A DNA stretch of 64,000 nt from Sphingobacterium multivorum (GCF_900457465.1 NZ_UAUU01000009.1:806001-870000); one strand, 5' to 3'; shown: positions 28,304 through 38,749, numbered from the stretch's first letter. Notes: generated from the sequence alone by a model not told the origin. Numbers and translations are program-made.

Positions 28304-29104
28304 ATGAAACCCAATATTTTAGTTGTTAACGATGACGGTATTACAGCGCCAGGTATTAAGGTGCTGTTGGAAGAGATGCAGAAAATCGGAAATGTAGTTG
28401 TCGTTGCTCCTGATTCGGCACAATCTGGAATGGGGCATGCCATTACACTTGGTAGGCCACTACGTTTGGATAAAATCAATTTATATGAAGGGGTTGAAAT
28501 GTACCAGTGTTCAGGAACGCCAGTAGATTGTGTAAAACTTGCTGTAAATAAAGTTTTTAAAGGGCAAAAGCCTGATATATGTGTATCGGGGATCAATCAT
28601 GGGCTCAACAATTCAATCAATGTTTTATATTCCGGTACGATGTCTGCTGCGGTAGAGGGGGCCATTGAAGGGATTCCTTCTGTGGGGTTTTCGCTTGATA
28701 ATTTTTCTCACGATGCGGATTTTAGCTATTGCAGACCCTACGTGATTTCTATTGCCGAGCAGGTGCTGGCTAACGGTCTCCCTAAAAATACATTGCTGAA
28801 TGTTAATTTTCCCCAAACAGCAGGTTTTAAAGGTATTAAAATTTGCCGACAGGCAGGAGGACATTGGGTAGAAGAATTTGATGAACGTATTGATCCACAC
28901 AATCGTGATTATTATTGGACAACGGGTAAATTTGTCTTGCAGGACAGAGGAGAAGATACCGATAGTTTTGCATTGGCCAATGGTTATGTATCTGTCGTTC
29001 CGACACAGTTCGATATGACGGCACATCACGCCATTCCAGAATTGAATTCATGGAGCTTTGATCATTTGGGAAATACAAGGGGAGGCGATAAACGTGAAAA
29101 ATAA
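28304..29104 (+). CDS. surE: 5'/3'-nucleotidase SurE
   Basis: Metal-dependent nucleotidase for nucleoside monophosphates. 266 residues, starting with the active-site sequence VNDDGITAPGI near residues 7-17, followed by APDSAQSGMGHAIT and VSGINHGLNNS, all SurE hallmarks. The C-terminal tail is longer than in the E. coli enzyme. The next gene starts inside its last codons. Confidence 0.95.
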   Translation: MKPNILVVNDDGITAPGIKVLLEEMQKIGNVVVVAPDSAQSGMGHAITLGRPLRLDKINLYEGVEMYQCSGTPVDCVKLAVNKVFKGQKPDICVSGINHGLNNSINVLYSGTMSAAVEGAIEGIPSVGFSLDNFSHDADFSYCRPYVISIAEQVLANGLPKNTLLNVNFPQTAGFKGIKICRQAGGHWVEEFDERIDPHNRDYYWTTGKFVLQDRGEDTDSFALANGYVSVVPTQFDMTAHHAIPELNSWSFDHLGNTRGGDKREK

Positions 29105-29354
29105 TAGCTGGATCGGATTGGGTATCGGTATTGTATCTCCAGTATTGGCTTATATTTTAGTACGTTTTACGGATCTTGAACTTCATTTTTTACCCGAGAA
29201 GCCTATGGCCATCTACACTATAGCTGTATTGGTTAATTTAGTGCTTTTACGTTTTGCGTATCGATCGGGGAAAGATCACCTGGGAAAAGGAATTATTGCA
29301 AGTACTTTTTTGGCTATGATACTATACCTGATCACGCATAGAATTACAGTTTGA
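29094..29354 (+). CDS. Small membrane protein overlapping surE
   Basis: 86 residues with three predicted membrane segments (about 7-25, 38-56, 65-82) and no family I recognise. I start it at the GTG at 29094 (MKNNSWIGLGIG), preceded by an aggggagg Shine-Dalgarno-like stretch; an earlier in-frame ATG at 29058 lies deeper in surE and would add non-membrane residues. The 11-base overlap with surE suggests coupled translation. Confidence 0.7.
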   Translation: MKNNSWIGLGIGIVSPVLAYILVRFTDLELHFLPEKPMAIYTIAVLVNLVLLRFAYRSGKDHLGKGIIASTFLAMILYLITHRITV

Positions 29355-29402
29355 TTAAAATTCATAAACCCCATCTGACCCACGGGAAAAATTTTGTACA
29401 AC

Positions 29403-30272
29403 ATGAAATTAACATTAGGATTTTCTCCATGTCCAAACGATACATTTATTTTTGATGCATTGATTCATCATAAGATAGATACCAAAGGACTGGATTTTGA
29501 GGTGGAATATCAAGATGTGGAGACCTTGAACCTGAAAGCTTTTCAAGGCGATCTTGACATTACCAAGCTGAGCTATCATGCCTTTGCCTACGCTGTTGAA
29601 GATTATGAGTTGCTCGATGCAGGGAGTGCTTTAGGATTTGGTGTAGGGCCTATGCTGATTACGAAGGATCCGAAATTAGCAAAATTGCTGCAGCAAAAAT
29701 TAGATCGGGCCGAAAGTTTAGATGGGTTTGATCAATTGAAAGTAGGGTATCCAGGGAAATATACCACGGCTAATTTTTTGTTAAGCCTGGCATTCCCCGA
29801 ATTAAAAAATAAAGTAGAACTTGTTTTTTCGGATATTGAAGGAGCTTTACTGGATGGATCCATCGACTTAGGGTTGATTATTCATGAAAATAGGTTCACC
29901 TATGCCGAAAAAGGACTGCATAAGGTGGTGGATCTGGGTGAGTATTGGGAGAAGACGACAAAATTTCCGATTCCTCTTGGAGGAATTGTCGTAAAACGTA
30001 GTCTGCCACAAGAAGTGAAGGAGACGTTGAATACGATTTTGAAAGAAAGTGTAGAATTTGCATTTGCCAATCCGAAATCTGGGCTTGAATTCATTCGTGC
30101 ACATGCACAGGAAATGAGTGAAGAGGTGATGTACAAGCATATTGAACTTTATGTCAATAAATATTCAGTAGCATTGGGGCTTGAAGGACGTGATGCAATT
30201 ACGAAGATGTTTGAAAAGGCACAGGAACTGGGATTCATTCCGCATTCAGACCGTAAGTTGTTTTTATCATAA
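29403..30272 (+). CDS. mqnD: 1,4-dihydroxy-6-naphthoate synthase MqnD
   Basis: Converts cyclic dehypoxanthinyl futalosine to 1,4-dihydroxy-6-naphthoate in the futalosine route of menaquinone synthesis. 289 residues from the ATG at 29403, with LGFSPCPNDTFIFDALIH at the start and the LSYHAFAYAVEDYELLDAGSAL and YTTANFLLSLAFPE segments of the MqnA/MqnD periplasmic-binding-like fold. The SPCPNDTF motif identifies MqnD rather than MqnA. Other mqn genes are outside the window. Confidence 0.93.
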   Translation: MKLTLGFSPCPNDTFIFDALIHHKIDTKGLDFEVEYQDVETLNLKAFQGDLDITKLSYHAFAYAVEDYELLDAGSALGFGVGPMLITKDPKLAKLLQQKLDRAESLDGFDQLKVGYPGKYTTANFLLSLAFPELKNKVELVFSDIEGALLDGSIDLGLIIHENRFTYAEKGLHKVVDLGEYWEKTTKFPIPLGGIVVKRSLPQEVKETLNTILKESVEFAFANPKSGLEFIRAHAQEMSEEVMYKHIELYVNKYSVALGLEGRDAITKMFEKAQELGFIPHSDRKLFLS

Positions 30273-30419
30273 ATTGACTGTCGGTTTAAAGCTCATATTG
30301 CTCAGAAAAACTTCACGTCAAGATGGCGTAAAAGGGGATAAATAGGTAGAGGATTCTTGCAGGCTGTAAGGAACTGACATTTTCAATAAAAATAACGTAA
30401 AAAAAATGGATGTAAGCTG

Positions 30420-30436
30420 TTAGATATCATATCTAA
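30420..30436. promoter_or_regulatory. Operator-like palindrome in the secA promoter
   Basis: TTAGATATcATATCTAA: 8-base perfect arms around one base, lying four bases upstream of the -7 box at 30441. It fills the -12 to -33 spacer, where a repressor would block RNA polymerase. Confidence 0.45.
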
Positions 30437-30440
30437 TAAC

Positions 30441-30448
30441 TAAATTTG
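30441..30448 (+). promoter_or_regulatory. -7 box of the secA promoter
   Basis: TAAATTTG is an exact TAnnTTTG match 82 bases before the secA ATG. The expected -33 TTG is not clear; the palindrome at 30420-30436 occupies the spacer. Confidence 0.45.
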
Positions 30449-30529
30449 CCCGATTAGTGTCAAATTGTCTGCAATTTTACTTTGGAGTCATTATTGTACA
30501 AAATCTTAAGTTGAGATAGAAAAAAAATT

Positions 30530-33500
30530 ATGTTAAAGTTTTTAAGTAAATTATTTGGAAGTAAATCCGAGAGAGATATCAAGGGAATTCAGCCTGTGGT
30601 AGACCAAATCAAAGCTGAATATGAGAAGCTTTCAAATCTAACCAATGACGAGTTACGTGCCAAGACCGTTGATTTCAAAGAAAGAATTAAAAATTACCTA
30701 GCCGATATTGACCAAGAAATTGACACGCTTAAAAAAGAAGCGGATCAAGACGAGGACGATATGGCAAAGAAAACTTCTATTTACGAGCAAGTGGACAAAT
30801 TGTCCAAAGACCGTGACAAGAAGTTGGAAGAGGTATTGAAGGATATTTTGCCGGAGGCATTTGCCGTGGTAAAAGAAACTTCAAGACGTTTGACAGAAAA
30901 CGAAGAATTAGAAGTTACTGCCAACGATTTTGACAGAGAATTGGCTGTTTACAAATCAAACGTTATCATCAATGGTGATAAGGCGATTTGGAAAAACAAA
31001 TGGATGGCTGCAGGTACTGAGGTCACTTGGAACATGGTACACTATGATGTCCAATTAATCGGTGGTATTGTATTGCACAGTGGTAAAATTGCCGAGATGG
31101 CAACCGGTGAGGGTAAAACGTTGGTAGGAACATTACCGACCTATCTAAATGCTCTTTCTGGTCAAGGCGTACACATTGTAACGGTGAATGATTACCTTGC
31201 TCGTCGTGACTCGGAGTGGAATGCTCCGTTATTTGAGTTCCATGGGCTATCTGTTGACTGTATTGATAAACATCAGCCGAATTCCCCGCAACGTCGTAAA
31301 GCTTATCAATCGGATATCGTATATGGTACGAATAACGAGTTTGGTTTCGATTATCTACGTGATAATATGGTTCAGACTCCGGACGCATTGGTGCAAGGAA
31401 AATTACACTTTGCCATGGTCGATGAGGTTGACTCCGTATTGATTGATGATGCCCGTACACCATTGATTATCTCAGGTCCGATTCCTCGTGGCGATCAACA
31501 CGAATTCTACCAATTAAAACCACGTATCGAGCGTTTGGTGCATGTACAGAAAGCGTACATCAATACCGTCTTGAATGATGCTAAAAAAGCGCTGGCGGCA
31601 GGTGATTCTGACGTTGAAGGCGGCGGTTTGGCATTATTAAGAGCGTACAGAGGTTTGCCTAAAAATAAAGCATTAATCAAGTTCTTAAGCGAAGGCGCTA
31701 ATCGTTCGATCTTACAAAAAGTAGAAAACTACTATATGCAAGAGCAAAATAAAAATATGCCTAAAGTAGATGCAGAACTTTATTTTGTGATTGATGAAAA
31801 GAACAACCAAGTAGAATTGACAGAAAAAGGTATCGAGTTGATTACAGCAACAGGCGAAGATCCTTCATTCTTTATTTTACCGGATGTTGGTACTGAGATT
31901 GCCGAAATTGAAAAGTCTTCGTTGACTTTGGAAGAAAAGGCAGCTCAGAAAGAAGATATGTTGCGCGATTATTCGATTAAAGCAGAGCGTATCCACTCGA
32001 TCAACCAGTTGTTAAAAGCATATACCTTGTTTGAAAATGATGTTGAATATATCGTTGATGAAGGTAAAGTGAAAATTGTCGATGAGCAAACAGGTCGTAT
32101 CATGGATGGCCGTCGTTACTCAGATGGTCTGCACCAGGCGATCGAAGCAAAGGAGAATGTGAAAGTAGAAGATGCGACACAAACTTACGCAACGATTACA
32201 TTGCAAAATTACTTCCGCATGTACCACAAACTTTCGGGTATGACGGGTACAGCGTCGACAGAGGCCGGTGAGCTTTGGGAAATTTATAAATTGGATGTCG
32301 TAGAAATTCCGACAAATCGTGGAATCCAACGTGATGATCGTCAAGATTTGATCTATCGTACGGCCCGTGAAAAATACAATGCTGTAGCTGAAGAAATCCA
32401 ACGATTAACAGAGCAGGGACGGCCAGTATTGGTCGGTACCACATCGGTTGAAATTTCGGAGTTATTGAGCCGTATGCTTCAATTACGTAAGATCAAGCAT
32501 AACGTATTAAATGCGAAGTTACACCAAAAAGAAGCTGATATCGTCGCTGAAGCTGGACGCCCAGGACAAGTAACCATTGCGACGAACATGGCTGGTCGTG
32601 GTACGGATATTAAATTGACCGAAGAAGTTAAAAAAGCTGGTGGTCTTGCCATTATCGGTACCGAAAGACACGAATCTCGTCGTGTTGACCGTCAGTTACG
32701 TGGTCGTGCCGGTCGTCAGGGAGATCCAGGTTCTTCGCAATTCTTCGTTTCTTTGGAAGATAACTTGATGCGCTTATTCGCTTCAGAGAGAATCTCTAAC
32801 ATCATGGTGAAAATGGGTGTTGAAGAGGGCGAGGTGATGCAACATAGTATGTTGACCAAATCCATCGAACGCGCACAGCGTAAAGTGGAGGAGAATAACT
32901 TCGGTATCCGTAAACGTCTATTGGAATACGATGATGTAATGAACTCCCAACGTACCGTAATTTATTCGAAACGTAAAAATGCTTTGTTTGGAGAACGTTT
33001 AGACGTGGATTTGAACAACATGATTTTTGATGTTGCAGAAGAAATTGTCGTTGAAGCAAAAGAGCAAGGTAATTACGAAGATTTCCAAATCGAAGTAATC
33101 CGTATTTTTGCGATCACACCAGAAATTACAGCAGAAGAATTTGCACAGGGTAAAATTGAAGGCTTGACTGATCGTCTTTTTGAGCATGCAATTAACGCTT
33201 ACCACCATAAAATTGAGGCCGTTGGTGCTTTGACAGTTCCTGTATTGAATAATGTATATGCGGAAAGAGGTCAGATCGTCGAAAATGTCGTTATTCCATT
33301 TACGGATGGTATCCGTGGCATTCAAGTTTCGGCGAATTTGAAAAAAGCCATCGAAAGCAACGGTAAAGAAGTTTTCAAATCTTTTGAAAAAGGAATCGTA
33401 TTGGCATTAATCGATGAGGCTTGGAAAGAGCACCTGCGTGAAATGGATGATTTGAAACAATCGGTTCAAAATGCTGTTTATGAACAAAAGGATCCGATTA

Positions 33501-33817
33501 TCATTTATAAAATGGAGGCATTTGATTTGTTTAAATCGATGTTGGCTTCAATGAATAAGGATGTCGTTAGCTTTATTTTCAAAGGAGAGATCCCTGGTCA
33601 AGAACCGACTTCTATGCAAGCGAGACAAGTACAGCAGGCTCCAGTAAAAACGATTGAAACGAAAGCTGAATTGGCTTCGCCTACAGGTGTGAGTGAGGAG
33701 GATGTGAATGAAGGTCCAAAAGAACCTGTTCGTAACGAGAATACTGTTGGACGCAATGACGAATGTCCTTGTGGTTCAGGAAAAAAATATAAAAATTGCC
33801 ACGGCGCAAATAACTAA
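30530..33817 (+). CDS. secA: Preprotein translocase ATPase SecA
   Basis: Motor of the Sec export pathway. At 1095 residues it is longer than the E. coli protein (901), as usual in Bacteroidota, because of insertions in the N-terminal and preprotein-binding parts. Walker [12 protein letters not shown] lies near residue 188, the DEAD-type [15 protein letters not shown] near 298, GMTGTAS and [11 protein letters not shown] in the second ATPase domain, and the C-terminal zinc motif [13 protein letters not shown] binds SecB or ribosomes. Frame intact. Confidence 0.98.
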   Translation: MLKFLSKLFGSKSERDIKGIQPVVDQIKAEYEKLSNLTNDELRAKTVDFKERIKNYLADIDQEIDTLKKEADQDEDDMAKKTSIYEQVDKLSKDRDKKLEEVLKDILPEAFAVVKETSRRLTENEELEVTANDFDRELAVYKSNVIINGDKAIWKNKWMAAGTEVTWNMVHYDVQLIGGIVLHSGKIAEMATGEGKTLVGTLPTYLNALSGQGVHIVTVNDYLARRDSEWNAPLFEFHGLSVDCIDKHQPNSPQRRKAYQSDIVYGTNNEFGFDYLRDNMVQTPDALVQGKLHFAMVDEVDSVLIDDARTPLIISGPIPRGDQHEFYQLKPRIERLVHVQKAYINTVLNDAKKALAAGDSDVEGGGLALLRAYRGLPKNKALIKFLSEGANRSILQKVENYYMQEQNKNMPKVDAELYFVIDEKNNQVELTEKGIELITATGEDPSFFILPDVGTEIAEIEKSSLTLEEKAAQKEDMLRDYSIKAERIHSINQLLKAYTLFENDVEYIVDEGKVKIVDEQTGRIMDGRRYSDGLHQAIEAKENVKVEDATQTYATITLQNYFRMYHKLSGMTGTASTEAGELWEIYKLDVVEIPTNRGIQRDDRQDLIYRTAREKYNAVAEEIQRLTEQGRPVLVGTTSVEISELLSRMLQLRKIKHNVLNAKLHQKEADIVAEAGRPGQVTIATNMAGRGTDIKLTEEVKKAGGLAIIGTERHESRRVDRQLRGRAGRQGDPGSSQFFVSLEDNLMRLFASERISNIMVKMGVEEGEVMQHSMLTKSIERAQRKVEENNFGIRKRLLEYDDVMNSQRTVIYSKRKNALFGERLDVDLNNMIFDVAEEIVVEAKEQGNYEDFQIEVIRIFAITPEITAEEFAQGKIEGLTDRLFEHAINAYHHKIEAVGALTVPVLNNVYAERGQIVENVVIPFTDGIRGIQVSANLKKAIESNGKEVFKSFEKGIVLALIDEAWKEHLREMDDLKQSVQNAVYEQKDPIIIYKMEAFDLFKSMLASMNKDVVSFIFKGEIPGQEPTSMQARQVQQAPVKTIETKAELASPTGVSEEDVNEGPKEPVRNENTVGRNDECPCGSGKKYKNCHGANN

Positions 33818-33837
33818 TCGATAAGAAAGGTTAAACT

Positions 33838-34296
33838 ATGCTGAAGAGAGGATTGATTTTCATACATGCACTTGTGTTGTTTGCGCTAGTTCAGGTAAAC
33901 GCACAAGAAAAAGGTGGAGTAATTGTAACCAAAGATTCATTGATTACACAGCTTCAAAATTTCAGGGCAGCTATGGGGATCAATCCTGTCGAAAGCAAAG
34001 CGACAGTAGTTCCTGCTAAACCCGTTGTCCGCTCAGCGGCGACGCGGGTCAAAGTAAGGGGATTCCGTGTACAGATCTTTGCTGGATCGAATCGGAATCA
34101 GGCATTTTCGGAGCAGACACGTTTCCGAAGTATGTATAAAGATATTGATACCTATATCACCTATGATGAACCCAATTATCGCGTCAAGGTAGGTGATTTT
34201 AGAAGTCGCTCTGAAGCAAATGCCTTCATGCGCGAGTTACGTCAATATTTTAGCAACGTCTTTGTTTTTTCAGAGAACGTTTTTGTATATCAATAA
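33838..34296 (+). CDS. Secreted SPOR-domain protein
   Basis: 152 residues: signal peptide (1-22, ending QVNAQ), a short linker and a C-terminal SPOR domain (from about residue 75, VRGFRVQIFAGSNRNQAF through YRVKVGDFRSRSEAN to the end). SPOR domains bind denuded peptidoglycan at septa, so a cell-wall role is likely. It lies 20 bases downstream of secA. Confidence 0.85.
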   Translation: MLKRGLIFIHALVLFALVQVNAQEKGGVIVTKDSLITQLQNFRAAMGINPVESKATVVPAKPVVRSAATRVKVRGFRVQIFAGSNRNQAFSEQTRFRSMYKDIDTYITYDEPNYRVKVGDFRSRSEANAFMRELRQYFSNVFVFSENVFVYQ

Positions 34297-34309
34297 ATCA
34301 ATCAACCTT

Positions 34310-35500
34310 ATGGCAAGTACGAAAGAAAAAGTCCTGGCCTTAGCTCATCAATATTTTGAAGATACGGTTTCCAACCGTAGACATCTTCATCAGAATCCTG
34401 AACTTTCCTTCGAAGAATACAATACCTCGGCATTTGTAAAAAAGCAATTGGATGAATTGGGAATTCCTTATGAGGCTAAAGCTGATACGGGGATTGTCGC
34501 TTTAATCAAAGGTGACCTACCCTCAGATGAAGTTATCGCGTTGCGCGCAGATATGGATGCTTTACCAATTCAAGAAGTGGAGGGGCGTTCATATGGTTCC
34601 AACACCCCAGGAGTGATGCATGCCTGTGGCCATGATGTACATACCTCCTCACTTTTGGGGACAGCTAAAATATTGAATAGCCTAAAAGCCGAATTTGGAG
34701 GAACGATCAAATTGATCTTCCAGCCTGGCGAAGAGCGCTTGCCAGGAGGAGCTTCCTTAATGATCAAAGAGGGCGCTTTGCAGAATCCTGCCCCCTCAGC
34801 CATAATAGGTCAGCATGTGATGCCCTTTATTGAGGTAGGCAAGGTTGGTTTCCGTGAGGGAAAATATATGGCTTCCTGCGATGAACTGTTTATGACAGTC
34901 AAAGGCAGGGGCGGGCATGGTGCGCACCCGCATCAAAATATTGATCCAATTGTTATTACAGCACAGATCATTACCGCTTTGCAGCAGATTGCTAGTCGTT
35001 TTGCAGATCCACGTACACCGACTGTGCTATCTTTTGGAAAGATTATGGCCAACGGAGCTACAAATATTATTCCTGACCAGGTTTATCTGGAAGGTACATT
35101 TCGCACATTTGATGAGGAGTGGCGTGCTGAAGCACATGCGCGCATGGTAAAGATTGCTGTGAGCATTGCTGAAAGTATGGGAGCGACTTGTGAATTTGAA
35201 GTCCGTAAGGGCTATCCTTTTCTAATCAATGAGCCCCAATTGACTAAAAGTGCACGGACATTTGCAGAAGAGTATCTCGGTAAGGAAAATGTGGTAGACT
35301 TAGATCTATGGCCTGCTGCGGAGGATTTTTCCTATTATTCACAAGAAATTAATGCTTGTTTCTATCGTTTGGGTACAGGTAATGCAGCACGTGGTATCTC
35401 TTCAGCTGTCCATACGCCGACCTTTGACGTGGATGAGACTTCTTTGGAGATTAGTACGGGGTTGATGGCATACATTACCTTGCGTAGGCTCGGTTATTAA
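34310..35500 (+). CDS. M20-family amidohydrolase/peptidase
   Basis: 396 residues starting at ATG 34310 (MASTKEKVLAL). Metal ligands are visible in HACGHDVHTS, the catalytic Glu in FQPGEERLPGG, a further ligand region GRGGHGAHPH from the dimerisation domain, and the last in SAVHTPTFDVDE. This is the N-acyl-L-amino-acid/hippurate hydrolase branch (HipO/AmaA-like) of M20D. Substrate cannot be told from the sequence. A longer open frame overlapping the SPOR gene is not used. Confidence 0.9.
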   Translation: MASTKEKVLALAHQYFEDTVSNRRHLHQNPELSFEEYNTSAFVKKQLDELGIPYEAKADTGIVALIKGDLPSDEVIALRADMDALPIQEVEGRSYGSNTPGVMHACGHDVHTSSLLGTAKILNSLKAEFGGTIKLIFQPGEERLPGGASLMIKEGALQNPAPSAIIGQHVMPFIEVGKVGFREGKYMASCDELFMTVKGRGGHGAHPHQNIDPIVITAQIITALQQIASRFADPRTPTVLSFGKIMANGATNIIPDQVYLEGTFRTFDEEWRAEAHARMVKIAVSIAESMGATCEFEVRKGYPFLINEPQLTKSARTFAEEYLGKENVVDLDLWPAAEDFSYYSQEINACFYRLGTGNAARGISSAVHTPTFDVDETSLEISTGLMAYITLRRLGY

Positions 35501-35507
35501 ATTATAT

Positions 35508-36086
35508 ATGTCATCTCATCACATTGTTCGAGAGAATCAGGAACCTGCATTACTGATTGAAGACCTTTTCCTCATCGACGAAGAGGGCTTGGGGCAGCTG
35601 CTGGAATGGAGCCCCACAATTGTCATTGAGGCGGAAACCATCGATTTATTGGATGCGCGTGGTTATAAGTTCGATATCGTTTTTACAAAAAAATCCATTA
35701 ACGATTCACAGGAAAATTTAAAGATCATTTCCTATGATAATGATTTTCTAAAGACGGCTATAGAATACCTGATAGCACATCAATACAAAGCGGTGAATAT
35801 CCTGACTGATCAGCTTGATGTGGCTTATTACCAGCCCTATCTGGAGCAGATTAATATTGTGCTTATCTCTAAAGGAGTTCGCTATTGTTTTGTGACAACA
35901 GGCTTCACCAAATGGAAGCCTACAGGGGAAAGAATCCGAATTGAGGGCCTTGATGCTGATGAAAAAAACACGCACGAAGGCTTGATTAAGATCAATGACA
36001 ACGAATACGAAATGGAAAAAGACGGCTTATTTGTCCTTAAATTTTCCCATATAAAATACATTTTAATAGGAGAAAAGATTGCATGA
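35508..36086 (+). CDS. Thiamine-pyrophosphokinase-fold protein lacking catalytic aspartates
   Basis: 192 residues. The layout follows thiamine pyrophosphokinase: a P-D-x-x-x-G-D-D-S region is replaced by YKFDIVFTKKSI, and the DKTDxxKAL region by YDNDFLKTAIEYL, followed by a nucleotide-loop-like NILTD. The acidic residues that bind Mg and ATP are thus mostly absent. It may be a regulatory or repurposed relative; I assign no activity. The next gene (GNAT) overlaps its stop by four bases. Confidence 0.5.
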   Translation: MSSHHIVRENQEPALLIEDLFLIDEEGLGQLLEWSPTIVIEAETIDLLDARGYKFDIVFTKKSINDSQENLKIISYDNDFLKTAIEYLIAHQYKAVNILTDQLDVAYYQPYLEQINIVLISKGVRYCFVTTGFTKWKPTGERIRIEGLDADEKNTHEGLIKINDNEYEMEKDGLFVLKFSHIKYILIGEKIA

Positions 36087-36571
36087 TAACAATAGAATTG
36101 GCAGAACAAAGCGATATCAGAAGCATTTCAAATATGGCGCATAGTATTTGGCCTGTTACTTATGGAGAGATACTTTCACAAGATCAAATTGACTTTATGC
36201 TCGAAAAAAGCTATACCGTTGAGGGACTTGCAGAAAGTATGGTTAATGGCCAATTTTTTTATGTCTTGAAAGAAGATGGTATCGGTCAGGGATTTATTGC
36301 CTTGCGAACTCTTGAGGATCGTGTACGTATTGAAAAGCTCTATTTGATGCCCAATGTGCAAGGAAAAGGCTTCGGAAAGGCGCTGATAGACTTCGCTTCA
36401 GAAAAAACCATCTTAAAGGGTAAAGGGATTCTTGAATTGAACGTAAATAGAAATAACCCTGCTTACCATTTCTATTTGAAGCAGGGCTTTGAGATCATTG
36501 AAACGATTGATATTCCTTATTATGATTATGTTCTAAACGATTATGTCATGCAAAAAGAAGTAAAAGCTTAG
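36083..36571 (+). CDS. GNAT-family N-acetyltransferase
   Basis: 162 residues with the acetyl-CoA-binding motif A (KLYLMPNVQGKGFGKALI, R/QxxGxG/A form QGKGFG) near residue 92 and the later LNVNRNNPAYHFYLKQGFE, typical of GNATs. Substrate unknown; could modify small molecules or a protein N-terminus. Overlaps the upstream TPK-like gene by four bases, so they form a translationally coupled pair. Confidence 0.88.
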   Translation: MITIELAEQSDIRSISNMAHSIWPVTYGEILSQDQIDFMLEKSYTVEGLAESMVNGQFFYVLKEDGIGQGFIALRTLEDRVRIEKLYLMPNVQGKGFGKALIDFASEKTILKGKGILELNVNRNNPAYHFYLKQGFEIIETIDIPYYDYVLNDYVMQKEVKA

Positions 36572-36584
36572 GCCTGTCGCCTAA
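36568..36584. terminator. Short hairpin across two convergent stop codons
   Basis: ttaggc/gcctaa arms with a 5-base loop; the left arm contains the GNAT stop and the right arm the M28 stop. T run follows on the plus strand. A compact, possibly bidirectional terminator. Confidence 0.5.
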
Positions 36585-37885
36585 TCTTTTAGTTTTTCGA
36601 CCCGTGAAGGTGTTTGTTTGCCTGTTACAATTCCGGAGGTGCCTATGGCGATCGCTTCTATACTGGAAATGATATTCTGAACATTCAATGTAGACACTTC
36701 ATCTTTTACGGTATGGTAATATTCATCCTTATCCATTTGGGATGTTGAAAATGAATGCGCAGGCACACCTTTGGCTGCCAATACCGCATTATCGTTTCGA
36801 TAAAAGAGATTTTGTTTGGTATATGGATCAGGATAGAATCGGAAATTTGTATTTTTTAAATTTTCCTGCATTAATTCACCAAGATTCGACTGATCGTATC
36901 CTGTAATATACACTGTATTGGGACCGAATTTGGAATCTTTTCCGATCATTTCCATATTGATCATAGCGACTACCTGGTCAGCATTGATGTGGTTGGAAAA
37001 ATATTTTGAGCCATACATGCCCAGTTCTTCTGCCGTAAAAGCGACGAAAATAAGGGTCCTTTCATTATTATTTTGTTTTTTGTAGTAATCTGCCAGGGTT
37101 AACATTGCGGTCACACCTGAGGCATCGTCATCGGCGCCATTGGCAATAGAATCTTGGCCTACTGCCTTAAGGATGCCAATATGATCGTAATGTCCCGAAA
37201 AGATAACGTATTCGTTCGGTTTACTTTTCCCGGGGATTATTCCTGCCACGTTAAACAAGGGGAAATTTTGAAGCTTCCGTTCAATATGAATTTGAAAAGT
37301 TTGGGGTTTCTCCGCTGTTAAAAGGTAGACAATTGATGGTTTTTGTTTGGAGGGGTCCTCTATAAATTTAGGAGAGTTGAGCATTTGACCAAAACGCACA
37401 AAATAGCTTTCAAAGGAGGGGTCTACCAATACAAGTGTATTTTCTTTGGCTAGAGAATGTTCTCTAAATACTTTCGCAAAATCATCGCCCGATTTTATTT
37501 CGACGATGTTAAGGCTACTTCGATTATCCCACTGTAAATCAACGTGGTTTCCAAGTGAAATAACATGGTCAGCTGGGATCAGCTGCTTATTGATGGTTGC
37601 GGATTTGCTTACCGGAGAGATTTTATCCAATTGGAATGTTTGCCTGTAATTTTGTTCTGCGTAGGGGCTAAGGCCTATTCTCTTCATTTCGGCAGCGATA
37701 AAATCTGCAGCTGGTTCGATGTCTTTTGTCAAAGCCGATCTCCCACGCATATCGTCAGCGGCTAGGGTATTGAGTATGCGGCTCACATCTTGGCGTTCCT
37801 GCTCGGAAATAACTTGCTGTCCATAGCTTACTGCCGAGAGTGCAAGTAAAGATATAGACAGTATAATTTTAGGTATTGAATTCAT
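36581..37885 (-). CDS. Secreted M28-family zinc peptidase
   Basis: 434 residues with a signal peptide (1-22, ending SYGQ). The M28 metal-binding residues are visible in FSGHYDHIGI, NGADDDASGV and FTAEELGMYGS, with later EMIGKD and the C-terminal H in YYHTVKDE. A PA-domain-like region may lie between about residues 90 and 200. Likely a periplasmic or outer-membrane aminopeptidase. Convergent with GNAT. Confidence 0.9.
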   Translation of the reverse strand: MNSIPKIILSISLLALSAVSYGQQVISEQERQDVSRILNTLAADDMRGRSALTKDIEPAADFIAAEMKRIGLSPYAEQNYRQTFQLDKISPVSKSATINKQLIPADHVISLGNHVDLQWDNRSSLNIVEIKSGDDFAKVFREHSLAKENTLVLVDPSFESYFVRFGQMLNSPKFIEDPSKQKPSIVYLLTAEKPQTFQIHIERKLQNFPLFNVAGIIPGKSKPNEYVIFSGHYDHIGILKAVGQDSIANGADDDASGVTAMLTLADYYKKQNNNERTLIFVAFTAEELGMYGSKYFSNHINADQVVAMINMEMIGKDSKFGPNTVYITGYDQSNLGELMQENLKNTNFRFYPDPYTKQNLFYRNDNAVLAAKGVPAHSFSTSQMDKDEYYHTVKDEVSTLNVQNIISSIEAIAIGTSGIVTGKQTPSRVEKLKD

Positions 37886-38105
37886 ATAAAGCTTAGTAAA
37901 GTCTGGGTGAAGATAAGGAAAATTCTACAAGCGAATTGTGCAGACAATAAACTTCCTAAAATGATCCATTTCAAATGATCCGATGACAGGCAAAACCCAT
38001 CTAAGATTTCTAATGCCGTTAATACACTAAAAATTGAGCCTACTCTTAGCAACATCGACTGATTTTGAGCATCCAGGAAAGCGAACACTTTCGGAAAAAA
38101 TGTAG

Positions 38106-38113
38106 TATATTTG
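38106..38113 (+). promoter_or_regulatory. -7 box upstream of the rhodanese gene
   Basis: TATATTTG, exact TAnnTTTG match 19 bases before the ATG; no clear -33 TTG. Confidence 0.4.
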
Positions 38114-38132
38114 ACTATTAAATTGTTTGAAA

Positions 38133-38447
38133 ATGAAAGAAGTATCTGTACAAGAATTAAAGAATAAAATCGATAACAACGAAGATTTTCAGTTGATAGA
38201 CGTTCGTGAATCCTTTGAGTATGAAGTATCCAATTTAAATGGATTGAATATTCCACTTTCAGGTATACTGATCGAAGCTGATAAGATTGCGAAAGATAAA
38301 CCTGTTATCGTACAATGCCGTTCTGGAAAACGTTCTGCACAGGCGATTATGTTATTGGAACAACAGGGTTTTGACAATCTTGCAAATTTAAAAGGCGGAA
38401 TTTTAGCTTGGAAAGAGGAAATCGATCCAGAGTTAGACGTTTATTAA
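38133..38447 (+). CDS. Single-domain rhodanese-like sulfurtransferase
   Basis: 104 residues from the ATG at 38133. Rhodanese signatures LIDVRESFEYEVSN and the active-site loop CRSGKRSAQA with the catalytic Cys near residue 67. Probably transfers sulfane sulfur in the cytoplasm; partner unknown. One base separates it from the following membrane-protein gene. Confidence 0.93.
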   Translation: MKEVSVQELKNKIDNNEDFQLIDVRESFEYEVSNLNGLNIPLSGILIEADKIAKDKPVIVQCRSGKRSAQAIMLLEQQGFDNLANLKGGILAWKEEIDPELDVY

Positions 38448-38448
38448 G

Positions 38449-38748
38449 ATGAAAAATTTGGAGCATCAGACTAAGCAAGCTTTCTTGTTTAGTCTTGCTT
38501 TTTATAGCGTAGCTATTTTAGCGCGATTATTTAACCTTGGTATATTCCCCATATTAGGTAGCCTTTCCATTCTATTGTCTCTCCTATGGGTAATATTGGT
38601 TCTACGGGAAATCATGCTTTCGAGGACAATTTCTAACACAGAAAGGATGCTGATGGCTTTGACGATTGTTTTATTAAACATTGTTGGTGGAGCATTCTAT
38701 TTCTTTGGCGGATGGAGACAGCGGGTATTGGGATTAATAAAAAAGTGA
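38449..38748 (+). CDS. Small membrane protein
   Basis: 99 residues with three hydrophobic segments (about 12-28, 33-52, 66-84) and a basic C-terminus; no recognised family. It sits directly behind the rhodanese gene and one base before the next membrane-protein gene, so the three are probably one operon. Confidence 0.8.
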   Translation: MKNLEHQTKQAFLFSLAFYSVAILARLFNLGIFPILGSLSILLSLLWVILVLREIMLSRTISNTERMLMALTIVLLNIVGGAFYFFGGWRQRVLGLIKK

Positions 38749-38749
38749 T

